Shown here one piece after another: positions 1 through 7,601 of a stretch of 15,641 nt of DNA (positions are counted from its first letter, which is position 1; every line of letters starts with the position of its first letter). This stretch comes from Chitinophagales bacterium (lineage in GTDB: Bacteria; Bacteroidota; Bacteroidia; Chitinophagales; UBA10324), in NCBI GenBank assembly GCA_013695775.1, contig JACCZV010000349.1, forward strand, positions 1 through 15,641, written 5' to 3'. A program made the translations under genes and the position numbers. The notes below the pieces were generated by a model. The model was given only the letters and a program-made list of their open reading frames with translations. It searched no databases and was not told the origin of the DNA.

Positions 1-1798
1 AATTGGACCTATTTGCAGTTTCGTATCCTTGTCCCTCTTTCAGTTGTTGAATTGGTGTGAGAGCAGCCTCCCCTTTGGAGAGGTTGGTGGGGCCTTGTAA
101 GCTTTGATCAATTGGGTTCTCCCCCACTTCAGGAGAGTTATAGAGGGGCTTATAAAACCAATCCTGTGCACGCGCCAGTGGTGGCTCACCATTTTCAGTA
201 GGTAAATATTTATCTACTTCCGGAAGCACTACCGGTAAATCATTCTCATCTACTGTGTGTGGAATTCCTTCTTCATCATAATATATTGGTATAGGTTCTC
301 CCCAGTAACGCTGTCTTCCGAAAATGGCATCACGCAGCTTGTAATTTATCTTGCGTGTTCCTATCCCTTGGTTAACTATTTCTTCAATAGCTTTTGTGAT
401 TGCTTCTTGTACTGGCAGGTCATCTAAAAAATCTGAGTTGCAAAGAATTCCAGTTTTTTCATCAAAAGAATTTTCTTTAACATCAACTCCTTTAAGAATA
501 GATGTGAATGGTAAGTCAAAGTGGGTTGCAAACCTATGATCACGCTCATCATGACCTGGCACTCCCATTACCGCACCAGTGCCATAGGTTGCTAATACAT
601 ATTCGCTGATCCAAATCGGGATTTGTTGTTTTGTAAATGGATGAACAGCATAAGAGCCGGTAAACTGGCCTGTTACTTTTTTTATATCCGTCATGCGATC
701 CCGCTCACTGCGGTTCTTCGCATAAGTGACATACTCTTCCACATCATTTTTATATTCACTTGTGGTAAGCTGCGGCACCAATTGATGCTCTGGTGCTAAT
801 GTGATGAAAGAAACGCCGAAGATGGTATCTGGGCGAGTGGTGAATACTTCAATATAAAAATTGTTGTCGTTGAGCATTTCTGTTCCCTTTTCCTTCGAAG
901 AAGGGCCGCCGCGCCCCTCTGATGCCACTTCAAACTTAATCAGGCAACCCTCTGATTTTCCAATCCAGTTTCGTTGAGTTTCCTTTATGGATTCACTCCA
1001 TTGAAGATCATCTAGCCCCTTCAATAACCTTTCTGCATAGGCGGTAATTCGAAGGCTCCACTGTTTCATCAATTTTCTTTCAACCGGATAACCGCCACGT
1101 TCACTCACACCATCTTTTACCTCATCGTTAGCCAGCACCGTTCCCAATGCCGGGCACCAGTTAACCCAGCTATCCGCGATATATGCAAGCCGGTAATTTA
1201 GTAAGATGTCAGATTGTTCTTTTGTAGAAAAATTTATCCAATCATCAGCGGTGAAGTTTTTTGTTTCGCTGCAGTTAGCATCAATGCCAGCACTTCCATC
1301 ATTTTCAAATTGACTTACAAGCAAATCGATAGATTCAGCTTTGCCTGTTTTATTATTATACCAGGAATGAAATAACTGGATAAAAATCCACTGCGTCCAT
1401 TTATAAAACTTTGGGTCACTCGTTCGCACCTCTCTTCTCCAGTCAAAGCTAAAGCCGAGCTTATCCATCTGTGATCGAAAAGTTTTAATGTTTTCCTCGG
1501 TGGTGATAGCCGGATGCTGGCCTGTTTGAATCGCATACTGCTCGGCAGGCAACCCAAAAGAATCGTAACCCATTGGATGCAGCACATTAAACCCTTTGAT
1601 CCTTTTAAATCGTGAAATAATATCTGAGGCAATGTACCCCAGCGGATGGCCCACATGCAGACCCGCGCCGGAAGGGTAAGGAAACATATCAAGCACATAA
1701 TATTTAGGCTTTGCATCATCTATTTCTGTATGAAAGACCTTTTCCCGTCGCCAGTAAGCCTGCACCTCCGTTTCAATATCCTTGAAGTTGAAATCCAT
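1..1798 (-). CDS. leuS: Leucine--tRNA ligase (LeuRS), N-terminal 599 residues, cut by the left edge
   Basis: Charges tRNA-Leu with leucine in the cytoplasm and hydrolyses mischarged products in its CP1 editing domain. I translated the minus strand by hand from ATG 1798 to base 1 and found no stop or frameshift. Visible landmarks are the class I signature HVGH (residues 48-51, inside PYPSGAGLHVGHPLGY), the zinc/CP1 region with NWCPALGTVLANDEV, and the editing-site motifs TTRPDTIFG (about 320-328) and GTGAVMGVPGHDERD (about 407-421). The KMSKS loop and tRNA-binding C-terminus lie outside the window. Start MDFNFKDIE matches the usual LeuRS beginning; an in-frame ATG at 1834 would add 12 residues and looks less likely. 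There is no Shine-Dalgarno, as is common in Bacteroidota. Two stretches look foreign to the family: residues about 291-313 and from about 555 to the edge (see repeats). The gene is divergent from ftsX. Confidence 0.97.
   Translation of the reverse strand, partial: MDFNFKDIETEVQAYWRREKVFHTEIDDAKPKYYVLDMFPYPSGAGLHVGHPLGYIASDIISRFKRIKGFNVLHPMGYDSFGLPAEQYAIQTGQHPAITTEENIKTFRSQMDKLGFSFDWRREVRTSDPKFYKWTQWIFIQLFHSWYNNKTGKAESIDLLVSQFENDGSAGIDANCSETKNFTADDWINFSTKEQSDILLNYRLAYIADSWVNWCPALGTVLANDEVKDGVSERGGYPVERKLMKQWSLRITAYAERLLKGLDDLQWSESIKETQRNWIGKSEGCLIKFEVASEGRGGPSSKEKGTEMLNDNNFYIEVFTTRPDTIFGVSFITLAPEHQLVPQLTTSEYKNDVEEYVTYAKNRSERDRMTDIKKVTGQFTGSYAVHPFTKQQIPIWISEYVLATYGTGAVMGVPGHDERDHRFATHFDLPFTSILKGVDVKENSFDEKTGILCNSDFLDDLPVQEAITKAIEEIVNQGIGTRKINYKLRDAIFGRQRYWGEPIPIYYDEEGIPHTVDENDLPVVLPEVDKYLPTENGEPPLARAQDWFYKPLYNSPEVGENPIDQSLQGPTNLSKGEAALTPIQQLKEGQGYETANRSN
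25..145 (-). repeat. Peptide-coding palindromic insertion in leuS, site 2 (limits approximate)
   Basis: Between the LeuRS stretch ending GEPPLARAQDW and the expected continuation toward the catalytic core, the frame encodes a long G/S/P/K/E-rich segment including NSPEVGEN and NLSKGEAALTPIQQ. From memory LeuRS has only a short linker here. The DNA holds two inverted repeats. One is at 67-83, where CCTC(C)CC faces GG(A)GAGG around TTT with one mismatch. The other is at 119-135, where CTCC and GGAG flank a short loop. The insertion keeps the reading frame. Limits are set by eye from where family-like sequence ends; the left limit could lie outside the window. Confidence 0.45.
850..928 (-). repeat. 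Peptide-coding palindromic insertion in leuS, site 1 (limits approximate)
   Basis: LeuRS normally passes from the RNWIG(K/R)SEG strand through a short link to the editing motif TTRPDTIFG. Here about 20 extra residues, ASEGRGGPSSKEKGTEML and a few Asn/Asp, lie between. The DNA core at 885-905 is a strong palindrome: CCCTT and AAGGG arms around the perfect 8-mer CTTCGAAG. It is flanked by a GC-rich run at 903-917. The stretch stands out from its neighbours in base composition and resembles the second insertion in its S/K/G/E-rich peptide. The edges are estimates. Confidence 0.45.
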
Positions 1799-2004
1799 AA
1801 CATCAGCCAAATAGGGGCCAGGCAAAACTAACATTTCGCATGCTATCTGATTCACCAGGATATCGACAGCTCTCGAACCTAAATGAAGTTTTTGATACTA
1901 TGTAAGTTGATCAGATTAACAATCGATACCACAAAGGGATTACAGATTTCAAAACCAAGCAAGGTGAAAATCAATTAGCTTAACCTTTCTTAAATGATTC
2001 GCTG

Positions 2005-2032
2005 TTGATAACGATATTATATGTAATATTTG
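2005..2032 (+). promoter_or_regulatory. Possible promoter for ftsX
   Basis: TTG at 2005-2007 and TAATATTTG at 2024-2032 roughly fit the Bacteroidota -33/-7 pattern (TTTG, then TAnnTTTG), with one extra base in the -7 element. The gap to the ftsX start is about 43 bases. The fit is imperfect and such motifs are frequent in AT-rich DNA. Confidence 0.25.
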
Positions 2033-2075
2033 CTGCCGCCATCGTTACGTATTTTCGCGACAATCAAATTCAATA

Positions 2076-2948
2076 ATGGCGCAGGTACGGAATAAAATAT
2101 ATGGACGTTTTAAACTGAATCATTTATATAGCATTTTCAGCATTGGCCTCGTCCTATTCATGCTGGGTTTGCTAATTCTATTATTTATTCATGGCAAGAA
2201 ACTCGCTAATCAGTTTAAAGAAAATATTGAATTTACAGTAATCATAAAAGACAACGTAAAGGAGAATGCAATTCTTGTCCTTAAAAAAAAGCTGGAAAAG
2301 GAACCCTGGGTCAAGAGTGCAGGCTATGTTTCAAAAGAGGAGGCAGCAAGGATATTTACAAAGAACAATCAGGAAGATTTTAAAGACCTTCTCAATTACA
2401 ACCCCCTGTTCGCCTCTATAAACTTAAAGTTGAATGCGGCTTACACAAGTGCTGACAGCATTAATGCAATCGAGAAAAGAGTTATGTCGAATGCTGAGGC
2501 CGGCGAATTTTATTATGAGCATCAATTGGTGCAGGTGCTCAATGATAACCTCCGTAAATTAAGCTGGATCATTATTGGCATCAGCCTGCTATTGCTTGTT
2601 ATAGCCATTACTCTTATTGACAGCACCATACGGCTGTCAATGTACTCAAGCCGTTTTCTTATACGAAGCATGCAGTTAGTGGGTGCTACCCGCAGCTTCA
2701 TCACATGGCCATTTACTAAACAGAGTTTACTCAACGGCCTCATTGCTTCTGTTTTAGCCAATTTGGCTTTAATAACTGTTTTGAATTTTGCAATAAGCCA
2801 GATTCCCGAATTAATGGCGCTGCAAGATGCAGGGCAGCTAATTCTGCTTTTTATTGGCATTTTTACAATGGGATTACTGCTTTCTTTCCTGAGTACACAT
2901 TTTGCCGTTCAGAAATACCTTAGCATGAAGCTGGATGAACTCTATTGA
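2076..2948 (+). CDS. ftsX: Cell division protein FtsX (ABC-like permease subunit)
   Basis: FtsX pairs with the ATPase FtsE at the septum and relays its activity to periplasmic peptidoglycan hydrolases. The 290-residue protein has the standard FtsX plan. A basic cytoplasmic N-terminus is followed by TM1 (about 18-40) and an extracytoplasmic domain (about 45-155) with the typical strand FTVIIKDNVKENAI and the VSKEEAARIF segment. TM2 (about 161-183), TM3 (about 218-240) and TM4 (about 255-278) follow, with the family-typical SMYSSRFLIRSMQLVGATRSFI loop region between TM2 and TM3. The only plausible start is ATG 2076. ftsE is not in the window; in Bacteroidota ftsX is often apart from ftsE. The DUF3098 gene follows after 52 bases, a pairing I recall as common in this phylum. 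Confidence 0.93.
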   Translation: MAQVRNKIYGRFKLNHLYSIFSIGLVLFMLGLLILLFIHGKKLANQFKENIEFTVIIKDNVKENAILVLKKKLEKEPWVKSAGYVSKEEAARIFTKNNQEDFKDLLNYNPLFASINLKLNAAYTSADSINAIEKRVMSNAEAGEFYYEHQLVQVLNDNLRKLSWIIIGISLLLLVIAITLIDSTIRLSMYSSRFLIRSMQLVGATRSFITWPFTKQSLLNGLIASVLANLALITVLNFAISQIPELMALQDAGQLILLFIGIFTMGLLLSFLSTHFAVQKYLSMKLDELY

Positions 2949-2959
2949 TCATTTTCTGT

Positions 2960-2967
2960 TAACTTTG
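2960..2967 (+). promoter_or_regulatory. Possible -7 element before the DUF3098 gene
   Basis: TAACTTTG is an exact match to the Bacteroidota -7 consensus TAnnTTTG, about 34 bases before the first ATG of the next gene. A clear -33 TTTG at the right distance is not visible, so the gene may instead be read through from ftsX. Confidence 0.35.
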
Positions 2968-3000
2968 CCGCTTCCGAGTTACATATGACCTATATGGTTC

Positions 3001-3312
3001 ATGTTGACGCATAACAATCTTATGGCAAAGCAAAAATTGGTTACGCTCGAAAAAACACAACAAAAAAAATTAAAGGATTCCCCTCCGCCTCCTGCCTTTT
3101 TATATGCCCGTGAAAATTACATAATCCTGGGAGCAGGCCTTGTGCTACTCGCCCTGGGATTTTTACTGATGACTGGTGGCCATCAGCCTCCCACACAATT
3201 TGACCCCAATATCGTGTATGGCTTTACCACTATCACGTTATCAACTATTGTAGTTTTACTGGGATTTGCAGTAGTGTTGCTATCAATCTTTTGGAAAAGA
3301 AAAATTTTCTAG
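3001..3312 (+). CDS. DUF3098 family small membrane protein
   Basis: A 103-residue protein matching the DUF3098 pattern as I remember it. A Lys-rich cytoplasmic tail and a Pro-rich run are followed by ARENYIILGAGLVLLALGFLLM, a first membrane helix at about 41-58. A short loop GGHQPPTQFDPNIVYGFTTITLS leads to a second helix at about 76-97 ending in a basic tail KRKIF. The NY...GFxLMxGG and ITL(S/A).IVVLLGF motifs are the recognisable parts. The function of the family is unknown; its place beside ftsX suggests an envelope or division role, which is inference. ATG 3022 (MAKQKLVTL) is an equally good and perhaps better start, since family members begin with a short Lys-rich tail. No Shine-Dalgarno is present. 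Confidence 0.88.
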   Translation: MLTHNNLMAKQKLVTLEKTQQKKLKDSPPPPAFLYARENYIILGAGLVLLALGFLLMTGGHQPPTQFDPNIVYGFTTITLSTIVVLLGFAVVLLSIFWKRKIF

Positions 3313-3548
3313 TTTACCATTAGGAAAAATTTTTCATTGACGCCAGTATAGGCATTTTTCGAAATTTAAGATCCATATTTCCTTATCAAATGTTAGACAA
3401 AGTATCTCGTTCCTTTCTATTAACCAGTACCTGCCAAAGCTGAATAAATCAAAGCTCATGGTTAATCTAATGAAGGCAAGTTTGTGACAAGTTTAGCCAC
3501 TGGTAGAGCAATATGAATCCATAGGAATTTTCAATTCTTCTAATTGGT

Positions 3549-3556
3549 TACATTTG
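3549..3556 (+). promoter_or_regulatory. Possible -7 element before the glycosylphosphotransferase gene
   Basis: TACATTTG matches TAnnTTTG exactly and lies 27 bases before ATG 3583, giving a short leader. The -33 position (about 3528-3531) is T-rich but lacks the final G. The 270-base gap 3313-3582 holds no other feature I can support apart from the weak palindrome GAAAAATTTTTC just after the DUF3098 stop. Confidence 0.35.
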
Positions 3557-3582
3557 CCACGCTTTTAAATAAATGGTGGTAA

Positions 3583-4974
3583 ATGCTCCGTGAAAAGTTT
3601 AGATTTTACTCAGTCATTAACCTTTTCGGAGACATCTTTTTACTTCTTTTTTCCTTTCTTATTGGCTACTTATTGATATGGGGCCATTTTAAACCGAATT
3701 TTAAAGAGTTTTTCTTCAAAGCCTCTTTCGCACTTGTCGTATGCTGGCTTGTCGTATCTTATTTCCTGAAACTATACACCCCACAGCGTTTCGAACAATT
3801 TGAAAAATCGTTCTCTAAGCATTTCCAGGCTATCATATTTCATGCTATGGTGGTCTCCACCGTGGTTCTGCTGCTGAAGAATTTTTCAATGTCCCGCATC
3901 CTGTTTGTATATGGATATTTCTTGTTTATCTGCCTGGATACTTTATTACGCCTGGGACTTATGTATCGTCTTAAGAGGGAGCGCTTATCAGGAAAAAATG
4001 TTTTTAAAGTCATTATTGTGGGAGGCGACAGGATGGGTAAGCGGATGTTTGATACCCTCAATGAATACACTGGGTATGGGTTTAAGCCACTCGGCCTTTT
4101 TGATGATAAGGCCCCCAATGATCTTGCTTACCCCCTTAATGGAAATATTGAGGAGGCAAAAAAATTCGCAATAGAGAATAAGGTAGACGAAATATTCTGC
4201 GCCTTGCCACTTCGGGAAACGGAAAAGATCAATCAACTCCTGCGATTTTCAGAGGATAATCTTATTCGCTTTAAAGTAGTGCCTGACTTCAGTGCCTTTC
4301 ACAACCGGAATATAAATGTTGACTTCTACGGTTTCTATCCGGTCATTTCACTACAGCCAGAGCCGCTCAGCAATATTTTTAATCAGATGATAAAACGTAG
4401 CTTCGACATCGTATTTTCCAGTGTGATCATTATTTTAATTCTTAGCTGGCTTATTCCGGTTGTGGCCTTACTCATACGCCTCGACTCTAAAGGTCCGGTT
4501 TTGTACTTTCAAAACCGTTCGGGCAAAGACTATCAGATCTTTAAAATTTTCAAATTCAGAACAATGAGTGTAACAGAGGCAGATACTGAATATGTGCAGG
4601 CGAAAAAAGATGATTCCCGTATTACAAGAGTCGGGAAATATTTAAGAAAGTTTAATATAGATGAGTTGCCGCAATTTCTAAATGTGTGGCTTGGAGATAT
4701 GAGTGTAATTGGACCCCGCCCTCATCCAATCAAATTAAATGAGATATACAGGCCTATTGTTGAAAAATACATGACCCGCCATCTTGCCAAACCCGGACTT
4801 ACCGGGCTGGCCCAGGTGCGTGGCTTTAGGGGCGAAACATCCGATCCGGAGCTCATGCATCAGCGTGTTCTTGCAGATGTTTTTTATATTGAGAACTGGA
4901 GTTTCCTGCTTGATATAAAAATCATATTGCTCACTTTATGGAATATGGTGAAAGGAGAAAAAAATGCTTATTGA
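3583..4974 (+). CDS. Undecaprenyl-phosphate sugar phosphotransferase (exopolysaccharide polyprenyl glycosylphosphotransferase, WcaJ-like)
   Basis: A polyisoprenyl-phosphate hexose-1-phosphate transferase. It would load the first sugar-1-phosphate from a nucleotide sugar onto undecaprenyl phosphate, starting an exopolysaccharide, capsule or O-antigen repeat unit. The 463-residue protein has the full-length architecture: four N-terminal membrane helices (about 12-33, 47-64, 82-99, 103-126), a Rossmann-like cytoplasmic domain starting VFKVIIVGGDRMG (about 139-152), then a membrane-embedded helix (about 275-298). The catalytic bacterial sugar transferase domain carries FKFRTM, ITRVGKYLRK, the Asp-Glu dyad in DELPQFLNVWLGDMS (D360, E361) and VIGPRPHP. 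The C-terminal part with GLTGLAQVRG and the final helix is complete. The sugar cannot be told from sequence; glucose or galactose are usual for WcaJ relatives. The oxidoreductase gene 137 bases downstream fits one surface-glycan transcription unit. Confidence 0.93.
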   Translation: MLREKFRFYSVINLFGDIFLLLFSFLIGYLLIWGHFKPNFKEFFFKASFALVVCWLVVSYFLKLYTPQRFEQFEKSFSKHFQAIIFHAMVVSTVVLLLKNFSMSRILFVYGYFLFICLDTLLRLGLMYRLKRERLSGKNVFKVIIVGGDRMGKRMFDTLNEYTGYGFKPLGLFDDKAPNDLAYPLNGNIEEAKKFAIENKVDEIFCALPLRETEKINQLLRFSEDNLIRFKVVPDFSAFHNRNINVDFYGFYPVISLQPEPLSNIFNQMIKRSFDIVFSSVIIILILSWLIPVVALLIRLDSKGPVLYFQNRSGKDYQIFKIFKFRTMSVTEADTEYVQAKKDDSRITRVGKYLRKFNIDELPQFLNVWLGDMSVIGPRPHPIKLNEIYRPIVEKYMTRHLAKPGLTGLAQVRGFRGETSDPELMHQRVLADVFYIENWSFLLDIKIILLTLWNMVKGEKNAY

Positions 4975-4995
4975 TTCTTCCAGATAAAATAAAAA

Positions 4996-5028
4996 ACTCA
5001 AAATCAAATCCGTTGTTGTTTTTTGAGT
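4996..5028 (+). other. Inverted repeat after the glycosylphosphotransferase gene
   Basis: ACTCAAAA at 4996-5003 faces TTTTGAGT at 5021-5028, an 8-bp perfect stem with an AT-rich loop. It is followed by G-rich sequence rather than a T-run, so it is not a classical terminator. It may stabilise an mRNA end or only attenuate read-through into the next gene. Confidence 0.3.
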
Positions 5029-5111
5029 GGGGGGTTCAACTTAACGATGCACGTTAAATGCAGATAAGGCTCAGTCTTAGCATTCATATTTAACTACAGT
5101 GGTCAGTATTC

Positions 5112-6152
5112 ATGCCTCAAAAAGTAAAATTTGCTATTGTAGGTTTCGGCCACATCGGAAAGCGGCACGCAAAGATTCTTTATGATCATCCTGATGCGGA
5201 GTTAACAGCCATAGCAGACATCAATCCTTTGCAGGAAGATGGTGCTGCTAAAAGATTCAGAGTTTCATTCTTCCCTTCTATAGAAGATTTACTTGCCCAA
5301 AAGGATAACCAGGTGATCTCTATATGTACTCCCAATGGCCTTCATACGGCTCATGCTTTGGCAGCTTTGGAGAGTGGCTGCCATGTAGTGGTGGAAAAGC
5401 CAATGGGCTTAACCAAAGTGGAGTGTGAGCAGGTAATTATTAAATCGCAGCAAATATCAAAGTATGTTTTTTGCGTCATGCAGAACCGTTACAGTCCCCC
5501 TTCACGATGGCTAAAAACCATTATAGAGGAAAGTCGCCTTGGTAAAATTTACATGGTTCAGATAAACTGCTATTGGAACCGTGACGACCGATACTATATT
5601 TCGGAAAATAATGCGGCAATAGGATCCTGGAAGGGAAGCAATGCGATGGATGGAGGACCGTTGTTCACGCAGTTCAGCCATTTCATCGACATCATGTATT
5701 GGTTATTCGGTGATATCACCGACATAGCTGCACGCTTTAAAAACAACAATCACCTACATTCCACGGAATTAAAAGATGACAGTGGTATAATAAGTTTCCA
5801 TTTTGTGAATGGTGGCATGGGTTGTTTTAATTATTCAACCTCTGTATGGGACAGCAACCTGGAAAGCAGTATGACTATCATTGGGGAAAAAGGCTCAGTA
5901 AAAGTTGGGGGCCAATACATGGAGAAAATAGAGTATTGTCATATTAGTAATTATGAAATGCCCTCACTGCCGGCCTCTAACCCTGCAAATGATTATGGAA
6001 CATATCAGGGGAGCGCAGCGAATCATCATTTTGTGATTCAGAATGTGATTGATACTTTAAATGGAAAGGCAACAATAGCTACGAATGCAGGGGAGGGGAT
6101 GAAGGTGGTAGAAATTATCGAACGAATCTATAGACTAAGAAAAAATCAATAG
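5112..6152 (+). CDS. Gfo/Idh/MocA family NAD(P)-dependent oxidoreductase, probably acting on a nucleotide sugar
   Basis: The N-terminal Rossmann fold shows GFGHIG (residues 11-16) and acidic D36 at the end of strand 2, which favours NAD(H). The family EKP motif is at 95-97, with K96 the usual catalytic lysine. The C-terminal alpha/beta domain has NRYSPP (125-130), AMDGGPLFTQFSHFIDIMYW with H190 and D193 at the expected active-site positions, and a final KVVEIIERIYR helix. At 346 residues it is of normal length. The ...YWNRDDRYY... and W(K/R)G..AMDGG pattern recalls oxidoreductases of UDP-GlcNAc-uronate pathways (WbpB/WlbA type), but I cannot fix the substrate. It follows the sugar phosphotransferase on the same strand, which supports polysaccharide precursor synthesis. 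The family is broad and other sugar or inositol dehydrogenase roles remain possible. Confidence 0.9.
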   Translation: MPQKVKFAIVGFGHIGKRHAKILYDHPDAELTAIADINPLQEDGAAKRFRVSFFPSIEDLLAQKDNQVISICTPNGLHTAHALAALESGCHVVVEKPMGLTKVECEQVIIKSQQISKYVFCVMQNRYSPPSRWLKTIIEESRLGKIYMVQINCYWNRDDRYYISENNAAIGSWKGSNAMDGGPLFTQFSHFIDIMYWLFGDITDIAARFKNNNHLHSTELKDDSGIISFHFVNGGMGCFNYSTSVWDSNLESSMTIIGEKGSVKVGGQYMEKIEYCHISNYEMPSLPASNPANDYGTYQGSAANHHFVIQNVIDTLNGKATIATNAGEGMKVVEIIERIYRLRKNQ

Positions 6153-6407
6153 TACCATCTCTCATAATTCCAGCTAGGAGGTTCTTCAGTGCTTTAATCA
6201 ACTATTCAGGATTATTTTATTAGCCCTGAGACTATCTAACTCGGCTATTAAGCTTCAAATAATTCTGTTGAAGTATCTTTTTAAACCACAATAAAAATAT
6301 TTCTACAATCTTTGATGAAGATGGTTACCTTTATCTGCTCATTATTATAAAGGAAAACTTCCTGTTCCTTCAATCAATTCATCGTAATAACATATTCTCT
6401 GTTTCGC

Positions 6408-6809
6408 ATGAATAAAGAACAACTCTTAAAAAAACTACGCCTTGAAGAAGATCACACCGTTCTTATAGTAAATGCACCAAAAGAGTATGTGTCGCTGCTC
6501 GGTTCTTTAAAATATTCCACCAAGCCATTAAAGACTGATGAAGGTAAATATGACTTTGTACAGGTATTTGCTACTTCACAAAACCAGTTGGAGAAGCTAA
6601 CACAGCAGTGTGCTAAAGCAGGCAAGTATAATTGCATATTTTGGGCAACCTATCCCAAAGGTGGTGGACATATAAAAAGTGATATCCAGCGAGACTCTGT
6701 TTGGAATGCTTTTGAAAAAGCAGGCCTCAGACCCGTTTCTCAAATCTCTATAGATGAAACCTGGAACGCCCTCAGGGCCAGGCCGCACGAAATGGTCGGC
6801 AAGGAATAA
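6408..6809 (+). CDS. DUF3052-like protein of unknown function
   Basis: A 133-residue soluble protein without signal peptide or membrane segment. The layout fits DUF3052 as I recall it. The N-terminal strand VLIVNAPKEYVSLLG is followed by a middle strand YDFVQVFATSQNQLE. The signature WATYPKGGGHIKSDIQRDSVWNAF (residues about 82-105) comes next, and the end GLRPVSQISIDETWNALRARP (about 109-129) is close to the conserved DxTWSALRFRP of the family. No enzymatic activity is established for the family to my knowledge. The gene stands alone: 255 bases of featureless AT-rich sequence precede it, with no exact TAnnTTTG motif close to the start. It ends 46 bases from the convergent response regulator gene, with no obvious terminator between them. 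Confidence 0.82.
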   Translation: MNKEQLLKKLRLEEDHTVLIVNAPKEYVSLLGSLKYSTKPLKTDEGKYDFVQVFATSQNQLEKLTQQCAKAGKYNCIFWATYPKGGGHIKSDIQRDSVWNAFEKAGLRPVSQISIDETWNALRARPHEMVGKE

Positions 6810-6855
6810 TTTGAACGATATATCCGTCACACCCGGTAAATAGCACCATTTAGCC

Positions 6856-7593
6856 TTAAGATTTTATACTTAGCTTAAATCCAACACCATGGTGATTTTC
6901 AATTTCCACCAAGGGATCTGCTGAAAGATATCTTCTTAATTTCGAGATAAACACATCCAAAGACCTGCCTAAGAAATAATCATCACTTCCCCACACCTTC
7001 CTTAAGATTTCATCGCGCTTTACCACCTTATGCATGTTGCTGCAGAGAGAATATAATACTTCAGCTTCTTTTTCTGTAAGCCTGCGGATCAGTGGAGGTT
7101 GCTTGGATTTCCTCTTTATCCGTTGCGACGCTACAGGCATTTCAATTATTAATTGAAAGTTGGAATAATCAAAGGTGGTATTGCCCATCCTGTAAATTTT
7201 CTGTACGGAATGGCTTGCTTTGCTACGTTTCAAAAATACCTCCATACGCAGCAGTAGCTCCTCTATGTTGAATGGTTTTATTATGAAATCATCTCCCCCG
7301 GTCTTAAACCCTTTTATCCGATCGTCCTTTGAGGATTTGGATGTAAGAAATAATATTGGTGTAATATCATCTGTTTTACGAATCTCCTCTGCAAGAGCAT
7401 ACCCATCCATTTTTGGAAGCATCACATCCAGAATGCATAGGTCAAACTTTTTCTTTTTAAAGGAGTCCAGCGCCGTCAAACCATCCTCACAAAGGGTCAC
7501 ATTGTACCCTGATAGAACCATGTAGTCCCTAACGACAGAAGCCAGGCTGTTGTCGTCTTCAACAAGCAAAACGTTGGCTTTCTCAGCTATCAT
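6856..7593 (-). CDS. OmpR-family response regulator, RprY-like
   Basis: Receiver plus winged-helix transcription factor. Numbered from ATG 7593 (245 residues), the acidic pair is E12/D13/D14, the phospho-acceptor is D56 in CILDVMLPKMDG, the switch Thr is T84 and the conserved Lys is K106 in IIKPFN. The C-terminal domain has RLTEKEAEVLYSLC, the recognition region SLDVFISKLRRYL and the wing IENHHGVGFKL. It is close in pattern to Bacteroides RprY. Between FDYSNFQLII and RLTEKEAEVL there are about 20 residues, rich in Arg/Lys/Gln, where a few are usual. A TTG at 7599 would add two residues, but ATG 7593 is preferred. The gene starts 8 bases after the kinase stop, so the two are surely one transcript and probably translationally coupled. 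Confidence 0.93.
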   Translation of the reverse strand: MIAEKANVLLVEDDNSLASVVRDYMVLSGYNVTLCEDGLTALDSFKKKKFDLCILDVMLPKMDGYALAEEIRKTDDITPILFLTSKSSKDDRIKGFKTGGDDFIIKPFNIEELLLRMEVFLKRSKASHSVQKIYRMGNTTFDYSNFQLIIEMPVASQRIKRKSKQPPLIRRLTEKEAEVLYSLCSNMHKVVKRDEILRKVWGSDDYFLGRSLDVFISKLRRYLSADPLVEIENHHGVGFKLSIKS

Positions 7594-7601
7594 GGGCAAA
7601 T

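Noticed and set aside
1315..1719. 134-codon minus-strand frame inside leuS
   Set aside because: It lies on the same strand in another frame; the hand translation of the leuS frame gives clear LeuRS motifs across this stretch, so this is a shadow.
1967..1981. 15-base match AAAATCAATTAGCTT, also at 15379-15393, both in gaps upstream of plus-strand genes
   Set aside because: One AT-rich 15-mer shared once in 15.6 kb can arise by chance, and only the second copy overlaps a good TAnnTTTG motif.
3323..3336. Palindrome GAAAAATTTTTC after the DUF3098 stop, considered as a terminator
   Set aside because: Pure A/T stem of low stability without a GC core; such runs are common in AT-rich gaps.
6810..6855. 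46-base gap between convergent genes, searched for a bidirectional terminator
   Set aside because: No inverted repeat of useful length followed by a T-run on either strand.
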